Shown here one piece after another: positions 46,479 to 54,945 of a stretch of 64,000 nt of DNA. This stretch comes from Vibrio crassostreae 9ZC13 (GTDB taxonomy: Bacteria > Pseudomonadota > Gammaproteobacteria > Enterobacterales > Vibrionaceae). The position numbers were made by a program, and so were the translations under genes. The DNA lies in NCBI RefSeq assembly GCF_000272045.2, contig NZ_AJYZ02000019.1, positions 894,516-958,515 on the forward strand, written 5' to 3'. Numbering within the stretch: position 1 is the stretch's first letter; each line of letters begins with the position of its first letter. The notes beneath the pieces were generated by a model that saw nothing but the letters and a program-made list of their open reading frames with translations, searched no databases and was not told the DNA's origin.

Positions 46479-47741
46479 ATGCCAAAACTAAATCTGCATC
46501 GCCGTGACTATGTTTCTATTTTAGGAGGCGACATCTCCGCAGACGAATTAGAAAAAAAGCTTCAGCCTCATTTTGAAAAGCCAGTAAATAAGCTGACACC
46601 TAGCCCCTACCTGACAGAAAAGAATCTCACACGTCGCTGGACAGCGCTCGATAATGCAGATTCACAGCAAGAACTGCTCGACCCTCATACACAAAGTCAG
46701 TTCCAAGCTTATGAGAAAAACATTGAGCACTTTATTGGCACCGTTAAAGTCCCTGTGGGAATATCTGGCCCTTTAAGAGTCAATGGCCTATTTGCTACGG
46801 GCGATTACCTCGTACCACTCGCGACCACAGAAGCTGCGCTTGTCGCGTCTTATAACCGTGGTTCTAAGCTGATTACGGCTTGTGGTGGCGCAAGTGCTAT
46901 GTTGCTCAATGAAGGCGTAACACGTACTCCTGGCTTTGCATTTCAAGGATTAGTTGAAGCCGGACAGTTTGTGGCTTGGGCTGTGACACAGTATGACCAG
47001 TTCAAGATCTTGGCAGAATCAACAACATCACACGGCAAGCTGACCGACATTAATATCAACATCGAAGGTAACCATGTTTACTTGGTGTTCGAATTTCTAA
47101 CCGGAGACGCTTCTGGTCAGAATATGGTGACCATCGCAACCAATGCCGTGTTTGAGTACATCATCGAAAATACGCCAGTTAAGCCTGACCACGCTTTCCT
47201 TGATGGCAACTTGTCAGGCGATAAGAAAGCCAATACCCAAACCTTGCGCAGCGTTCGTGGCAAAAAGGTAACTGCTGAGGTTAATATCCCTGCAGAGCTT
47301 GTCGCGAAGTACCTACACACGACACCAGAGAAGATGGTCCAGTTTGGCCAAATGACCACAGTCGGTGGCGCTTTGAGCGGCACTATCGGTATCAACGCCC
47401 ATTATGCGAATGCACTGGCGGCACTTTACATCGCTTGTGGCCAAGACGCGGCCTGTGTCGCCGAGTCAGCGATTGGTATGACGCGTATGGAACTCAACAA
47501 AGAAGGCGGTTTATACGCTAGCGTGACACTGCCTAACCTAATGGTGGGGACTGTCGGCGGTGGTACTGGCTTGCCAAGTCAAAAAGCCTGTTTAGATTTA
47601 CTTGGGCTGCATGGTAACGGTAAATCACAAGCCCTAGCTGAAGTTTGTGCTGCACTGTGTTTAGCGGGTGAACTATCGATTGTGGGCGCATTTTGCGCAG
47701 GCCACTTTTCACGAGCGCACCATAAGCTAGCTCGTAAATAA
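46479..47741 (+). CDS. hydroxymethylglutaryl-CoA reductase
   Basis: This 420-residue class I-like HMG-CoA reductase interconverts HMG-CoA and mevalonate with NADPH. Seen are VPVGISGPLRVNG (substrate motif), ATTEAALVASYNRG with the catalytic Glu, GDASGQNMVT at the dinucleotide site, GTVGGGTGLPSQ and the C-terminal FSRAHHKLAR bearing the catalytic His. The dinucleotide motif is usually DAMGMNM, so DASGQNM is a departure. The ATG at 46479 gives the length of the V. cholerae homologue, though it lacks a clear ribosome site. Vibrios make isoprenoids by the MEP route, so its purpose is unclear. Confidence 0.9.
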   Translation: MPKLNLHRRDYVSILGGDISADELEKKLQPHFEKPVNKLTPSPYLTEKNLTRRWTALDNADSQQELLDPHTQSQFQAYEKNIEHFIGTVKVPVGISGPLRVNGLFATGDYLVPLATTEAALVASYNRGSKLITACGGASAMLLNEGVTRTPGFAFQGLVEAGQFVAWAVTQYDQFKILAESTTSHGKLTDININIEGNHVYLVFEFLTGDASGQNMVTIATNAVFEYIIENTPVKPDHAFLDGNLSGDKKANTQTLRSVRGKKVTAEVNIPAELVAKYLHTTPEKMVQFGQMTTVGGALSGTIGINAHYANALAALYIACGQDAACVAESAIGMTRMELNKEGGLYASVTLPNLMVGTVGGGTGLPSQKACLDLLGLHGNGKSQALAEVCAALCLAGELSIVGAFCAGHFSRAHHKLARK

Positions 47742-47753
47742 CCTTTATCCAAT

Positions 47754-47796
47754 TTGGCTTGTTCGATTTTGTCGTTCATGCAAAATCACAAGCCAA
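47754..47796. repeat. large imperfect stem-loop after HMG-CoA reductase
   Basis: TTGGCTTG and GATTTTG pair with CAAAATC and CAAGCCAA. There is no T run after it, so termination is doubtful. Confidence 0.5.
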
Positions 47797-47816
47797 TCTG
47801 AATGCGTGAGTCATAA

Positions 47817-48728
47817 ATGGATTACTTACACTTATCTAGGGTGAGCCTTAAGCACCTCACTGCGCTTCATATTATGCTGAACACCCACAGCGTCACTCAG
47901 ACCTCAGAGCAACTCTGTGTCAGCCCTTCGAGTGTAAGCAAAACCCTGTCTCAGTTGCGTGACATCCTGAATGATGAGCTTTTCTATCGAGATGGTACCA
48001 AGCTTATCCCGACTCCCTTTGCTCTGAAGATAGCGCCCACTGTTCACGCAATTCTTTCAAGCATGAATGGACTGCTTCATCAAAAGAGTTTTACCCCTCA
48101 AGAGTACCAAGGCAGTTTTTCACTTTCGATGCGTGAAAGTACCTTCGAAGTATTTGCCTCTAAGATAAGTAAAATCACTACTGAACTGGCGCCAAACGCG
48201 AAGCTCAACATCTATTCGAAACAACAGCTCGGCTTCGATGCTTTACTCAGTGGCAAGGTCAATTTGATCTTGTTGCCTCATGATATATCTCAGCCGCCGA
48301 CCGATAACAAAGAGCTGGTTTGGGAAACAATTCTTCCAGATGAAATGGTTTGTTTGATGGGCGCACACCACCCTCTCGCTCAGCAAGAACTGACGGTAGA
48401 AGGCTACTTAGATTACAAGCACATTGGGATTTTAGATAACGAACTGTCTCAGCCTTACTTTGAACAAAACTTGGTTCAATGCCACCAACCAAGAGAGATG
48501 GCAATATCGGTCGCGGACTTCGGCGCTGCGGCTGTGTTGTGTCACCACACACCTTTCCTGTTCACTTGCTCTAAACAGTGGGCTGAGCATGCTAAACAAG
48601 CTCAGGGCTTAGTGAGCAAGCCCTTGCCTTTTGATTACGGTAAGGTGGCGTACAGCTTGGTGTGGAATAAACCCAACATGAATGATCAAGCGATCAAATG
48701 GTTGTGTGACCTGTTTTTAGAAGCTTAA
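47817..48728 (+). CDS. LysR-family transcriptional regulator
   Basis: This 303-residue LysR protein has its helix-turn-helix at residues 8-65 (LTALHIMLNTHSVTQTSEQL, CVSPSSVSKTLSQL) and an effector domain after 90. It lies downstream of HMG-CoA reductase in the same direction and converges on yjjW. The target is unknown. Confidence 0.85.
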   Translation: MDYLHLSRVSLKHLTALHIMLNTHSVTQTSEQLCVSPSSVSKTLSQLRDILNDELFYRDGTKLIPTPFALKIAPTVHAILSSMNGLLHQKSFTPQEYQGSFSLSMRESTFEVFASKISKITTELAPNAKLNIYSKQQLGFDALLSGKVNLILLPHDISQPPTDNKELVWETILPDEMVCLMGAHHPLAQQELTVEGYLDYKHIGILDNELSQPYFEQNLVQCHQPREMAISVADFGAAAVLCHHTPFLFTCSKQWAEHAKQAQGLVSKPLPFDYGKVAYSLVWNKPNMNDQAIKWLCDLFLEA

Positions 48729-48803
48729 TATTTTTAGAGACTTAATATCTTTAGAAAGTTAACGTTCTTAGAAGCCTGATTGACCGCCTAAGAAATCTAA
48801 AGA

Positions 48804-49718
48804 CTAGGTATAAACCTCAGGAGTTTGCATCGGTCTTTGAACTATGGTGTAGAGCTTATCGTGAAAGCTCTGCATCTGTTTTTCGGTGCATTTCGGCCAA
48901 TCTAACGCGTCGCCAATGACACCATGATGCTGAAACGCATTGAGTCGAATTCGAACATCACTTGGTAGAGTCTTCAAGTAACGCCCCACTTGTTCAATTT
49001 CGTCCTCAAGATCGCTTTTATTTGGGATATGTAGCAACCTAACTTCGTGCAGTTTTCCTTTATCTGCTAAGTAGTTAATGGTTTCAAACACCCTATGATT
49101 ACCTCTACCCACTAACCATTGATGTGTTTCCGATTGCCATGATTTTAGGTCAATCATCGCGCCATCAAGATAAGGCAACACCTTGTCCCACCCTTGAAGT
49201 GACAGCGAACCATTACTATCAATAAAACACGTGAGATGCGCTAACTGTGGATCACGTTTAATCGCTTGAAACAGCTCTATGATAAACGGCAACTGCATGG
49301 TCGCTTCACCGCCAGAAACGGTAATGCCACTCAAGAAAAACTGATTATGCCTGACGAGTTCAAGCACCTCAGAGACTGCCATTGTAGTGACTTTCGGGCT
49401 CGACTTATGATCGCAGATATCAATGCACTTATCGCAGTTGGTGCAAGCTGCTGGGTCCCACTTCACTTTGCCATCAACCATGCTTAAAGCACGGCTTGGA
49501 CAGCCACTCACACAATCTCCGCAATGGTTACAGTGATTAATAGTGTGTGGGTTATGGCAGGTTATACAATCGAAATTGCACCCTTGTAGAAACAGCACTA
49601 GGCGATTTCCCGGTCCATCAACACAAGAAAAGGTCAGCACACGGCTGACCTTCGCTTGTTTTTCTGTCTTATTATTTTTAACCCTAGCCATTTGAGTTGT
49701 TAAATCAGAAATTTTCAT
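48804..49718 (-). CDS. yjjW: YjjW-type glycyl-radical enzyme activase
   Basis: This 304-residue radical-SAM enzyme has the cluster motif GCNFDCITC (C-x3-C-x2-C) near residues 46-54. It carries two ferredoxin-like [4Fe-4S] inserts, CNHCGDCVSGC and CTNCDKCIDIC (about 63-105), and the SAM-binding ITVSGGEATMQ motif. It generates the glycyl radical on its partner YjjI, encoded 43 bases upstream. Active only without oxygen. Confidence 0.92.
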   Translation of the reverse strand: MKISDLTTQMARVKNNKTEKQAKVSRVLTFSCVDGPGNRLVLFLQGCNFDCITCHNPHTINHCNHCGDCVSGCPSRALSMVDGKVKWDPAACTNCDKCIDICDHKSSPKVTTMAVSEVLELVRHNQFFLSGITVSGGEATMQLPFIIELFQAIKRDPQLAHLTCFIDSNGSLSLQGWDKVLPYLDGAMIDLKSWQSETHQWLVGRGNHRVFETINYLADKGKLHEVRLLHIPNKSDLEDEIEQVGRYLKTLPSDVRIRLNAFQHHGVIGDALDWPKCTEKQMQSFHDKLYTIVQRPMQTPEVYT

Positions 49719-49761
49719 AATTCACATTGTTCGTATTCGAAACGCATAACACACGTTAAAG

Positions 49762-51327
49762 CTATTCGTATGTCGGCGACATCTCTAAACTCGCCACGCG
49801 TGGTTTACGCTCTAATATGCCCGTGTTCTTCGCAGCTTCGGCACCTAAAAAGGTGGTATTGGTGCGTGAGCCTTGCTCGTCATATTTGGCAATGTCAGAT
49901 AGCTTAATCATGTAACCCGTGACACGAACCAAATCATTTGATGCAACGTTAGCCGTGAACTCTCGGTAACCCGCTTGAATCGCGCCTTTACACAGGTTAA
50001 ACATCGCTTCAGGGTTAGATTTCACTGTTTCGTCGATGGTCAGAATGTCACTGATGCCCGAGGTGTAGAACTTATGGTGACCCGCGGTTGCACGAACGTA
50101 AGAGACAGGATCCGGTTCGGTACCATAAGGAATACGGACACCCGGCGTCACATCTTCATCTAAGCTAATACCGCCTTGAGCATGCAGCAGAGCTTTACCT
50201 TCTAATCCATATTTCACTTCAGAGCGTTCAACGATCTCAGCCAGCTTTTCAGAGATACGATGACCAAGCTGATTCGCCAGTTCATCGTGACCATAACGCC
50301 CTGCTTGACCTTCTTTCTCCAACAAGATGTTGACTGCTTCCGCCATGCCGTAAATACCAAACATTGGCGCAAAGCGATCCTCTTCGATCAAACCTTCTTT
50401 GGTTAAGAAGCCTTCGAAGAAGTTAGACTCTTCATGTAAGAAGCGGCTTCGAACGTTCATCAACTCAACCATGATGCCACTGTAGTTCGGCAATACTTGT
50501 TGTAAGAAATCAGCACTGTCCTCAGACTTCAACGCCACTTGCTTAAGGTTCATACGCACCAAGGTGTTTGAACCACCCGCTAACGGCAGAGAGTTGTAGC
50601 AGCTCACAATACCAAAACGCTTATCGCCGTAAGCCTCGGCATGCGCTGGATAGTTTGCAATATGTGGTTTACTGCATTCACAGATGTTGCTCGCCGCATG
50701 ACGAAGTAGATCATCAGGTGTCACGGCTGGGTCGTACATAAAGGTTAAGTTTGGCGCGACCTGCTTCAATTCAGCGTCTACACGTAAAATCGTACGGCAG
50801 ATAATGTTGTCTGTCGGGCCGATATTCACATGCATAAAGGCGTCTGGCAGTGTGCGATCCAACATGATCCAGAACAGCTTAATCTTTTGGTATACCTGCT
50901 CTTCTGTTAAGTCGCCCACGAAAGGCATCAACACATCATCCAACTGACCTAGGTAAACCGGAATTGAAGTGACAGACGGAACATGGTGGTAAAGGATGGT
51001 AAGCATGTTCAATGCTTCATCGAAGTTGGTTGCCGCGCTAAGCTCTAAATACTCTGAGCCTTGATGTAAGTATTTAGAATAATCTGGAAGTACATAGCGC
51101 GGCTTAAATGGGGCGTGCCCTTCAAACATGTCACACAGCACACCTTGTTGTAAGGCTTGCTCTACTTCTTTGCTTACCGGCATATACGGTAAGCTGGCTT
51201 CAGCTTCTAAGGCAAGATAGCTCGACTTCTGTTTTGGTGACAGGTTGGCATCTGAAATGATATTGCTAAAGCGTTGTTGTTGCTCTGAAAGTGGTGAAGA
51301 AGTAGATGACGCAGATTGGTGGCTCAT
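49762..51327 (-). CDS. yjjI: YjjI family glycyl-radical enzyme
   Basis: This 521-residue anaerobic radical enzyme of unknown substrate is distantly related to class III ribonucleotide reductase. The C-terminal glycyl loop is VRVTGYM near residue 475. A conserved cysteine in VSCYNSLPLAGGSN (about residue 240) is the likely thiyl site. Length agrees with E. coli YjjI (516). It is first in a two-gene unit with its activase yjjW. Two palindromes upstream may be operators. Confidence 0.92.
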   Translation of the reverse strand: MSHQSASSTSSPLSEQQQRFSNIISDANLSPKQKSSYLALEAEASLPYMPVSKEVEQALQQGVLCDMFEGHAPFKPRYVLPDYSKYLHQGSEYLELSAATNFDEALNMLTILYHHVPSVTSIPVYLGQLDDVLMPFVGDLTEEQVYQKIKLFWIMLDRTLPDAFMHVNIGPTDNIICRTILRVDAELKQVAPNLTFMYDPAVTPDDLLRHAASNICECSKPHIANYPAHAEAYGDKRFGIVSCYNSLPLAGGSNTLVRMNLKQVALKSEDSADFLQQVLPNYSGIMVELMNVRSRFLHEESNFFEGFLTKEGLIEEDRFAPMFGIYGMAEAVNILLEKEGQAGRYGHDELANQLGHRISEKLAEIVERSEVKYGLEGKALLHAQGGISLDEDVTPGVRIPYGTEPDPVSYVRATAGHHKFYTSGISDILTIDETVKSNPEAMFNLCKGAIQAGYREFTANVASNDLVRVTGYMIKLSDIAKYDEQGSRTNTTFLGAEAAKNTGILERKPRVASLEMSPTYE

Positions 51328-51376
51328 GATTAAACCCTTAGTGTTGTTATGGGCTTATTTTATATCTCACCGTTAT

Positions 51377-51424
51377 ATTTCCACTAATGAAATGTATGCA
51401 AGACTACATTTCCAAAATGGAAAT
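51377..51424. promoter_or_regulatory. paired ATTTCC-type palindromes, candidate yjjI operators
   Basis: ATTTCCACTAATGAAAT (51377-51393) and ATTTCCAAAATGGAAAT (51408-51424) share their arms, and their centres are 31 bp apart, three helical turns. They lie 50-97 bases upstream of the yjjI start codon. The regulator is not identified. Confidence 0.55.
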
Positions 51425-51470
51425 AAATAATTTGTAAATTAGCGGTGTTGAGTTTTCTATGAGCGAGATG

Positions 51471-51510
51471 AGAAACAGAGAAATAGAGAAATAGAGAAAT
51501 AAAGAAACCA
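51471..51510. repeat. octamer tandem repeat AGAAATAG
   Basis: Five consecutive 8-base units, the central two identical, in the yjjI upstream spacer. Confidence 0.75.
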
Positions 51511-51577
51511 GAGTTAGTAGTGAAGAAATGAGAAAGCGCTAATTCGTTCTGTTTAAAACAATAGCGCCAAAAAGAGA

Positions 51578-51617
51578 AAACCCACATAACTGACGTTAGA
51601 GTCGTTAATGTGGGTTT
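51578..51617 (-). terminator. terminator of the methyltransferase gene
   Basis: AAACCCACAT pairs with ATGTGGGTTT with an inner AACGAC-type stem. Minus-strand TTTTC follows. Confidence 0.7.
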
Positions 51618-51665
51618 AGTAGTTTAAATGAGCATTCTGAATGCTAGCTCAAGGCATACACACGA

Positions 51666-52265
51666 TTACAGATCTGGAAGCGCTTGTTTACGTCCAACAC
51701 CCATTAATACCTTTAACTCTCCTTGTGGAGTGTCAATCGAGAACGGTGTAGAGACTTCAACTACTGCAAAGCCCGCTGCACTCAATACATTTTCTGAGCG
51801 CTGTTGGCTTACACCGTAGTCTTCACTGTCGCTTTCCAAGTACCAATCCCAGTGTACAAACGTACCGTCGTTTTCAAGCAGCGTGTAAATCAGACTGACT
51901 GTGTCTTGTAGGTTCGGGATAAAACCACACACCGAAGAGGCTACCACTAGGTCAAACTGGTTTCTGAATGCTGGATGCTGCGCTGCAAGTCCGCGCGATA
52001 AAATATCAACTACCGGTTCAACGTTAGGTAACTCTTTCTTATCTAACTCTTCAATCATCCCTTCAGAGATATCAAGTGCGATGATCTCTTTTGCTAAAGG
52101 AGATATTTTCTGGCTGAGTAGTCCTGTACCACAACCAAAATCAAGGACACGGGTTCCGTTTAAATCAACGAGCTGTGTTAACTGGTCAAATACGGATTGT
52201 GCGAATACTGCAGTTGCGGGATCTTTATCCCAATCAACGGCGTATTCGTCCCATTGTTTCGCCAT
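51666..52265 (-). CDS. class I SAM-dependent methyltransferase
   Basis: This protein of about 199 residues has the SAM fold motif VLDFGCGTGLLSQKI (motif I) and IIALDISEGMIEEL (motif II), ending in PQGELKVLMGVGRK. The start at 52265 is chosen because GGAGG lies 5 bases upstream; the frame continues to a TTG at 52328. The substrate is unknown. It diverges from a LysR gene that may regulate it. Confidence 0.85.
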   Translation of the reverse strand: MAKQWDEYAVDWDKDPATAVFAQSVFDQLTQLVDLNGTRVLDFGCGTGLLSQKISPLAKEIIALDISEGMIEELDKKELPNVEPVVDILSRGLAAQHPAFRNQFDLVVASSVCGFIPNLQDTVSLIYTLLENDGTFVHWDWYLESDSEDYGVSQQRSENVLSAAGFAVVEVSTPFSIDTPQGELKVLMGVGRKQALPDL

Positions 52266-52426
52266 CATGGCCTCCATCTTTACTTCTTGTAGGTTCGGAA
52301 CTTCCCCAGAGTAAACCAAATTAGTCAATTCGTCATAGAGTTATCATGCAAAGATGGACTATTTCTAAGATAGTCAGCACAATATTCAGATAATATGCAC
52401 CAACCCCCGCTCAATATGGAAATGAA

Positions 52427-53305
52427 ATGAACCTTTCTCAAGTCCAAGCCTTTTGTTCCGTTGCTGATTTAGGATCAGTTTCTGAAGCTGCACGCCAGTT
52501 AGAATGCAACCGAACCAAACTCAGCATGTCGATTAAAGCCTTGGAAAAAGAGTTAGATGTCGAGCTGTTCGTCCGCAGCGGAAACCACGTTGAGCTTTCA
52601 GAAGCGGGTAAAGCGATTTACAAAGATTGCGAAGGCATGTTGGTGACAGCCGCGCGTATTAAACAAACCTGCTTGCATGTTTCGGGCGAATTCAACGCAG
52701 AAATTTGGATAGCACGAGATGACTCCCTACCCGATGAAATGTGGCAGGACTTATCTCACGCCTTAAATAACAAGTACCCTTCTACCTCATTCAACTTCGT
52801 TCTCGCATCGAGCGGTGACTTAGCTAACCTAGTTGAAACTCAGCAAGTCGACTTCGCATTTGGTGTCGATTACGAACGCGTCGATGACCCAAGAATTATC
52901 TACAACCCGCTTGGTAAGATTCGAATGATGTCTGTATGTAAGAAAGGACATGATTTGAGTGCGATGCGACGAGTGTCTGATGAAGTACTGAGAAATTCGA
53001 TGCAAGCAACCATGGTTTATCTTAATGAAAAGGATAATCCTGAGCTTGAGCCCTTCTCGCGTCGTTACATTGGCTTCTCTAGCTTCGACTTTATGTTGGA
53101 TACGATTCTACGTGAAGAAGCATGGGGCGTAATGCCTGAGCCATTGATTCGCCATTTACTGCGTGAACAAGAGCTTGCCGTGATCAAACACACCTACGGT
53201 TTAACACAAGAAGACTACTGTATGTTTACCGCGGCTGGCATGGCAGAGCACCCAGGAATGAATTGGTTGGCCGACCAGCTTAGTGATTATTTGTTTGATT
53301 TCTAG
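52427..53305 (+). CDS. LysR-family transcriptional regulator
   Basis: This 292-residue LysR protein has its N-terminal helix-turn-helix in LSQVQAFCSVADLGSVSEAARQ and an effector domain after 88. It is divergent from the methyltransferase gene, its most likely target by position. Ligand unknown. Confidence 0.87.
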   Translation: MNLSQVQAFCSVADLGSVSEAARQLECNRTKLSMSIKALEKELDVELFVRSGNHVELSEAGKAIYKDCEGMLVTAARIKQTCLHVSGEFNAEIWIARDDSLPDEMWQDLSHALNNKYPSTSFNFVLASSGDLANLVETQQVDFAFGVDYERVDDPRIIYNPLGKIRMMSVCKKGHDLSAMRRVSDEVLRNSMQATMVYLNEKDNPELEPFSRRYIGFSSFDFMLDTILREEAWGVMPEPLIRHLLREQELAVIKHTYGLTQEDYCMFTAAGMAEHPGMNWLADQLSDYLFDF

Positions 53306-53362
53306 CTCGCGCTTATTGCTTATCGTCGATAACAAAGGGAAAAACCACAAACAGCACTACTC

Positions 53363-53713
53363 CTAAAAGACCATCACGTGATCCACTAAATAGCGTCCGT
53401 CTTCTTCAACCAATACCATTTCAGCGACAAACTCACCTTTGGCGATGGTGTAAGCTTGTTTCCACACAAAGGCGATGGAGTCTGAACGTCTAAATAAAGC
53501 AACTTGCTCACGCTCAGCAAAAAAGCCATTACTGTGCTGATAATGGTGACACACCTTTTCTAAATATTCTGGCGTAACAATGTCTTTCATCCTTTGCGTA
53601 AAATCTCGACAGTGCTGTTCATGATCAACCTTAGTTGAACCATCCATCAGATTATCCATGATCGGGTTAGCAATCGCCCACAACTCATTATCACTGATAT
53701 CGTCAAACTTCAT
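53363..53713 (-). CDS. hypothetical protein, 116 residues, possibly NTF2-like
   Basis: This small cytosolic protein has no signal or membrane segment. An N-terminal helical part (ELWAIANPIMDNLMDGSTK) is followed by beta-rich segments (SIAFVWKQAY, EFVAEMVLVEEDGRYLVDHVMVF) suggestive of an NTF2/SnoaL-like cone fold. GGAGTG precedes the ATG. No function is assigned. Single gene. Confidence 0.7.
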   Translation of the reverse strand: MKFDDISDNELWAIANPIMDNLMDGSTKVDHEQHCRDFTQRMKDIVTPEYLEKVCHHYQHSNGFFAEREQVALFRRSDSIAFVWKQAYTIAKGEFVAEMVLVEEDGRYLVDHVMVF

Positions 53714-54001
53714 ATTAATTCACTCCTTGTCCATCGCAGTCGCAGTCAAATCTAGAAGACCAATAAGACCTTAGCGACTAATGTGTTTTATTAATCATAA
53801 ACGATCCTATTTCAGTTGCACACCATCACCAAAAAACACTCAACGTCAACTTTATTGACACCACACCCTTATCTTAAGTCACTGAATTATATTGATTTAT
53901 ATGTTAGAATTAAATAAGACATATAAACATCATCAGATAAAGTTTGTAAAGTTAGCTCATTATTAGAACAATGAAGTTATCAAAAACATCTGGAAAATAT
54001 T

Positions 54002-54898
54002 ATGTGTGACAGGAAAAGCCAAAACGAAAATCGAGTACTATTGTTCTCAGCCCTTTTAGCATCAGGCTTCGCAATTGGCGGATTGGTGTTGGGTCTTCTC
54101 GTTGGCTCTCTGGTCATAGTATTTGACGGTGTCTATTCTCTTATCAGCTTACTGTTAACTTTATTGTCACTAGCTGCCTCGAAATACATCAATCGCCCTT
54201 CGGACACTGAGTTCCCGTTTGGTCGAGCAATTATCGAACCGATTGTTATTGCCATCAAAGCCGTTGTGATTCTTCTTGTGGTTGGTTATTCACTTTACTC
54301 TGCGATTGGTGCCCTAATGACGGGTGGCCGTGAAGTTGATGCTTCTATTGCAACTCTGTTTGGTATTTTCAACGTGTTGGGTTGTGGTTACGCTTGGTGG
54401 TACATCGCGAATAAGAGCAAACGTATTTCTTCAGGTCTGATTCAGGCTGAATCTAAGCAGTGGCAGATGGATACGCTACTGAGTGTAGCGGTAACAGCGG
54501 GTTTCGTAGCGGCTTGGTTAATTACTTTTTCTCCGCTTGCAGAATACGCAGTGTATGCCGACCCAATGATGATGTTGCTAATGTCTTTCTACTTCATCAA
54601 AGTGCCTTTCGACATGTTACGTGAGGCGATGCGCGAACTGCTTATGATGTCGGCAAACAAAGATATTTGTGATGCGGTAGATAAGAACGTTGTCGCGGTA
54701 GACAAAGAAGCGGAGCAAGATTTGGAGCTGATGGGTGTGACTAAGGTTGGTCCAGAATTACGAATCAATGTTGATATTCATACCAACGACCAACAAGCGA
54801 TTGCGGTCGATGATATTGAACGTACGCGCCGCCAACTTAAGCGACGCTTATCGAAGATGCCTTATGAGCTTCAATTGAATCTCAATATCGCGAGTTAA
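54002..54898 (+). CDS. cation diffusion facilitator-like transporter
   Basis: This 298-residue membrane protein has about six hydrophobic segments in the first 210 residues and a hydrophilic C-terminal domain of CDF type. FDGVYSLISLL is at the position of the usual metal site in helix 2, and a second Asp lies in AVYADPMMML (helix 5). It probably exports a divalent metal such as zinc, iron or manganese, but the histidines of classic zinc CDFs are not obvious, so the metal is unknown. Confidence 0.83.
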   Translation: MCDRKSQNENRVLLFSALLASGFAIGGLVLGLLVGSLVIVFDGVYSLISLLLTLLSLAASKYINRPSDTEFPFGRAIIEPIVIAIKAVVILLVVGYSLYSAIGALMTGGREVDASIATLFGIFNVLGCGYAWWYIANKSKRISSGLIQAESKQWQMDTLLSVAVTAGFVAAWLITFSPLAEYAVYADPMMMLLMSFYFIKVPFDMLREAMRELLMMSANKDICDAVDKNVVAVDKEAEQDLELMGVTKVGPELRINVDIHTNDQQAIAVDDIERTRRQLKRRLSKMPYELQLNLNIAS

Positions 54899-54926
54899 GA
54901 GTCGAGAGTTAAGAACCAAGAGCTAA
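54892..54926. repeat. degenerate heptamer tandem repeat (GAGTTAA)n
   Basis: Five 7-base units, GAGTTAA, GAGTCGA, GAGTTAA, GAACCAA and GAGCTAA, begin in the CDF stop codon region. They are the complement of the repeat at 27833-27902. Confidence 0.8.
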
Positions 54927-54945
54927 CCAATCAACCTCTCGCTGA

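Larger units (their letters stand above)
51328..51665. promoter_or_regulatory. yjjI upstream region
   Basis: This 338-base spacer contains two 17-bp palindromes 31 bp apart, an octamer tandem repeat (51471-51510) and the terminator of the methyltransferase gene (51578-51617). No gene seen. Confidence 0.6.

Noticed and set aside
46253-46507. Open frame overlapping the end of the flagellar-like small protein gene and the HMG-CoA reductase start
   Set aside because: No ribosome site or recognisable protein; it overlaps two better-supported genes in other frames.
48729-48803. TTTAGA-type near repeats between LysR and yjjW as a repeat family or terminator
   Set aside because: The units are too divergent, and no stem followed by a T run could be found.
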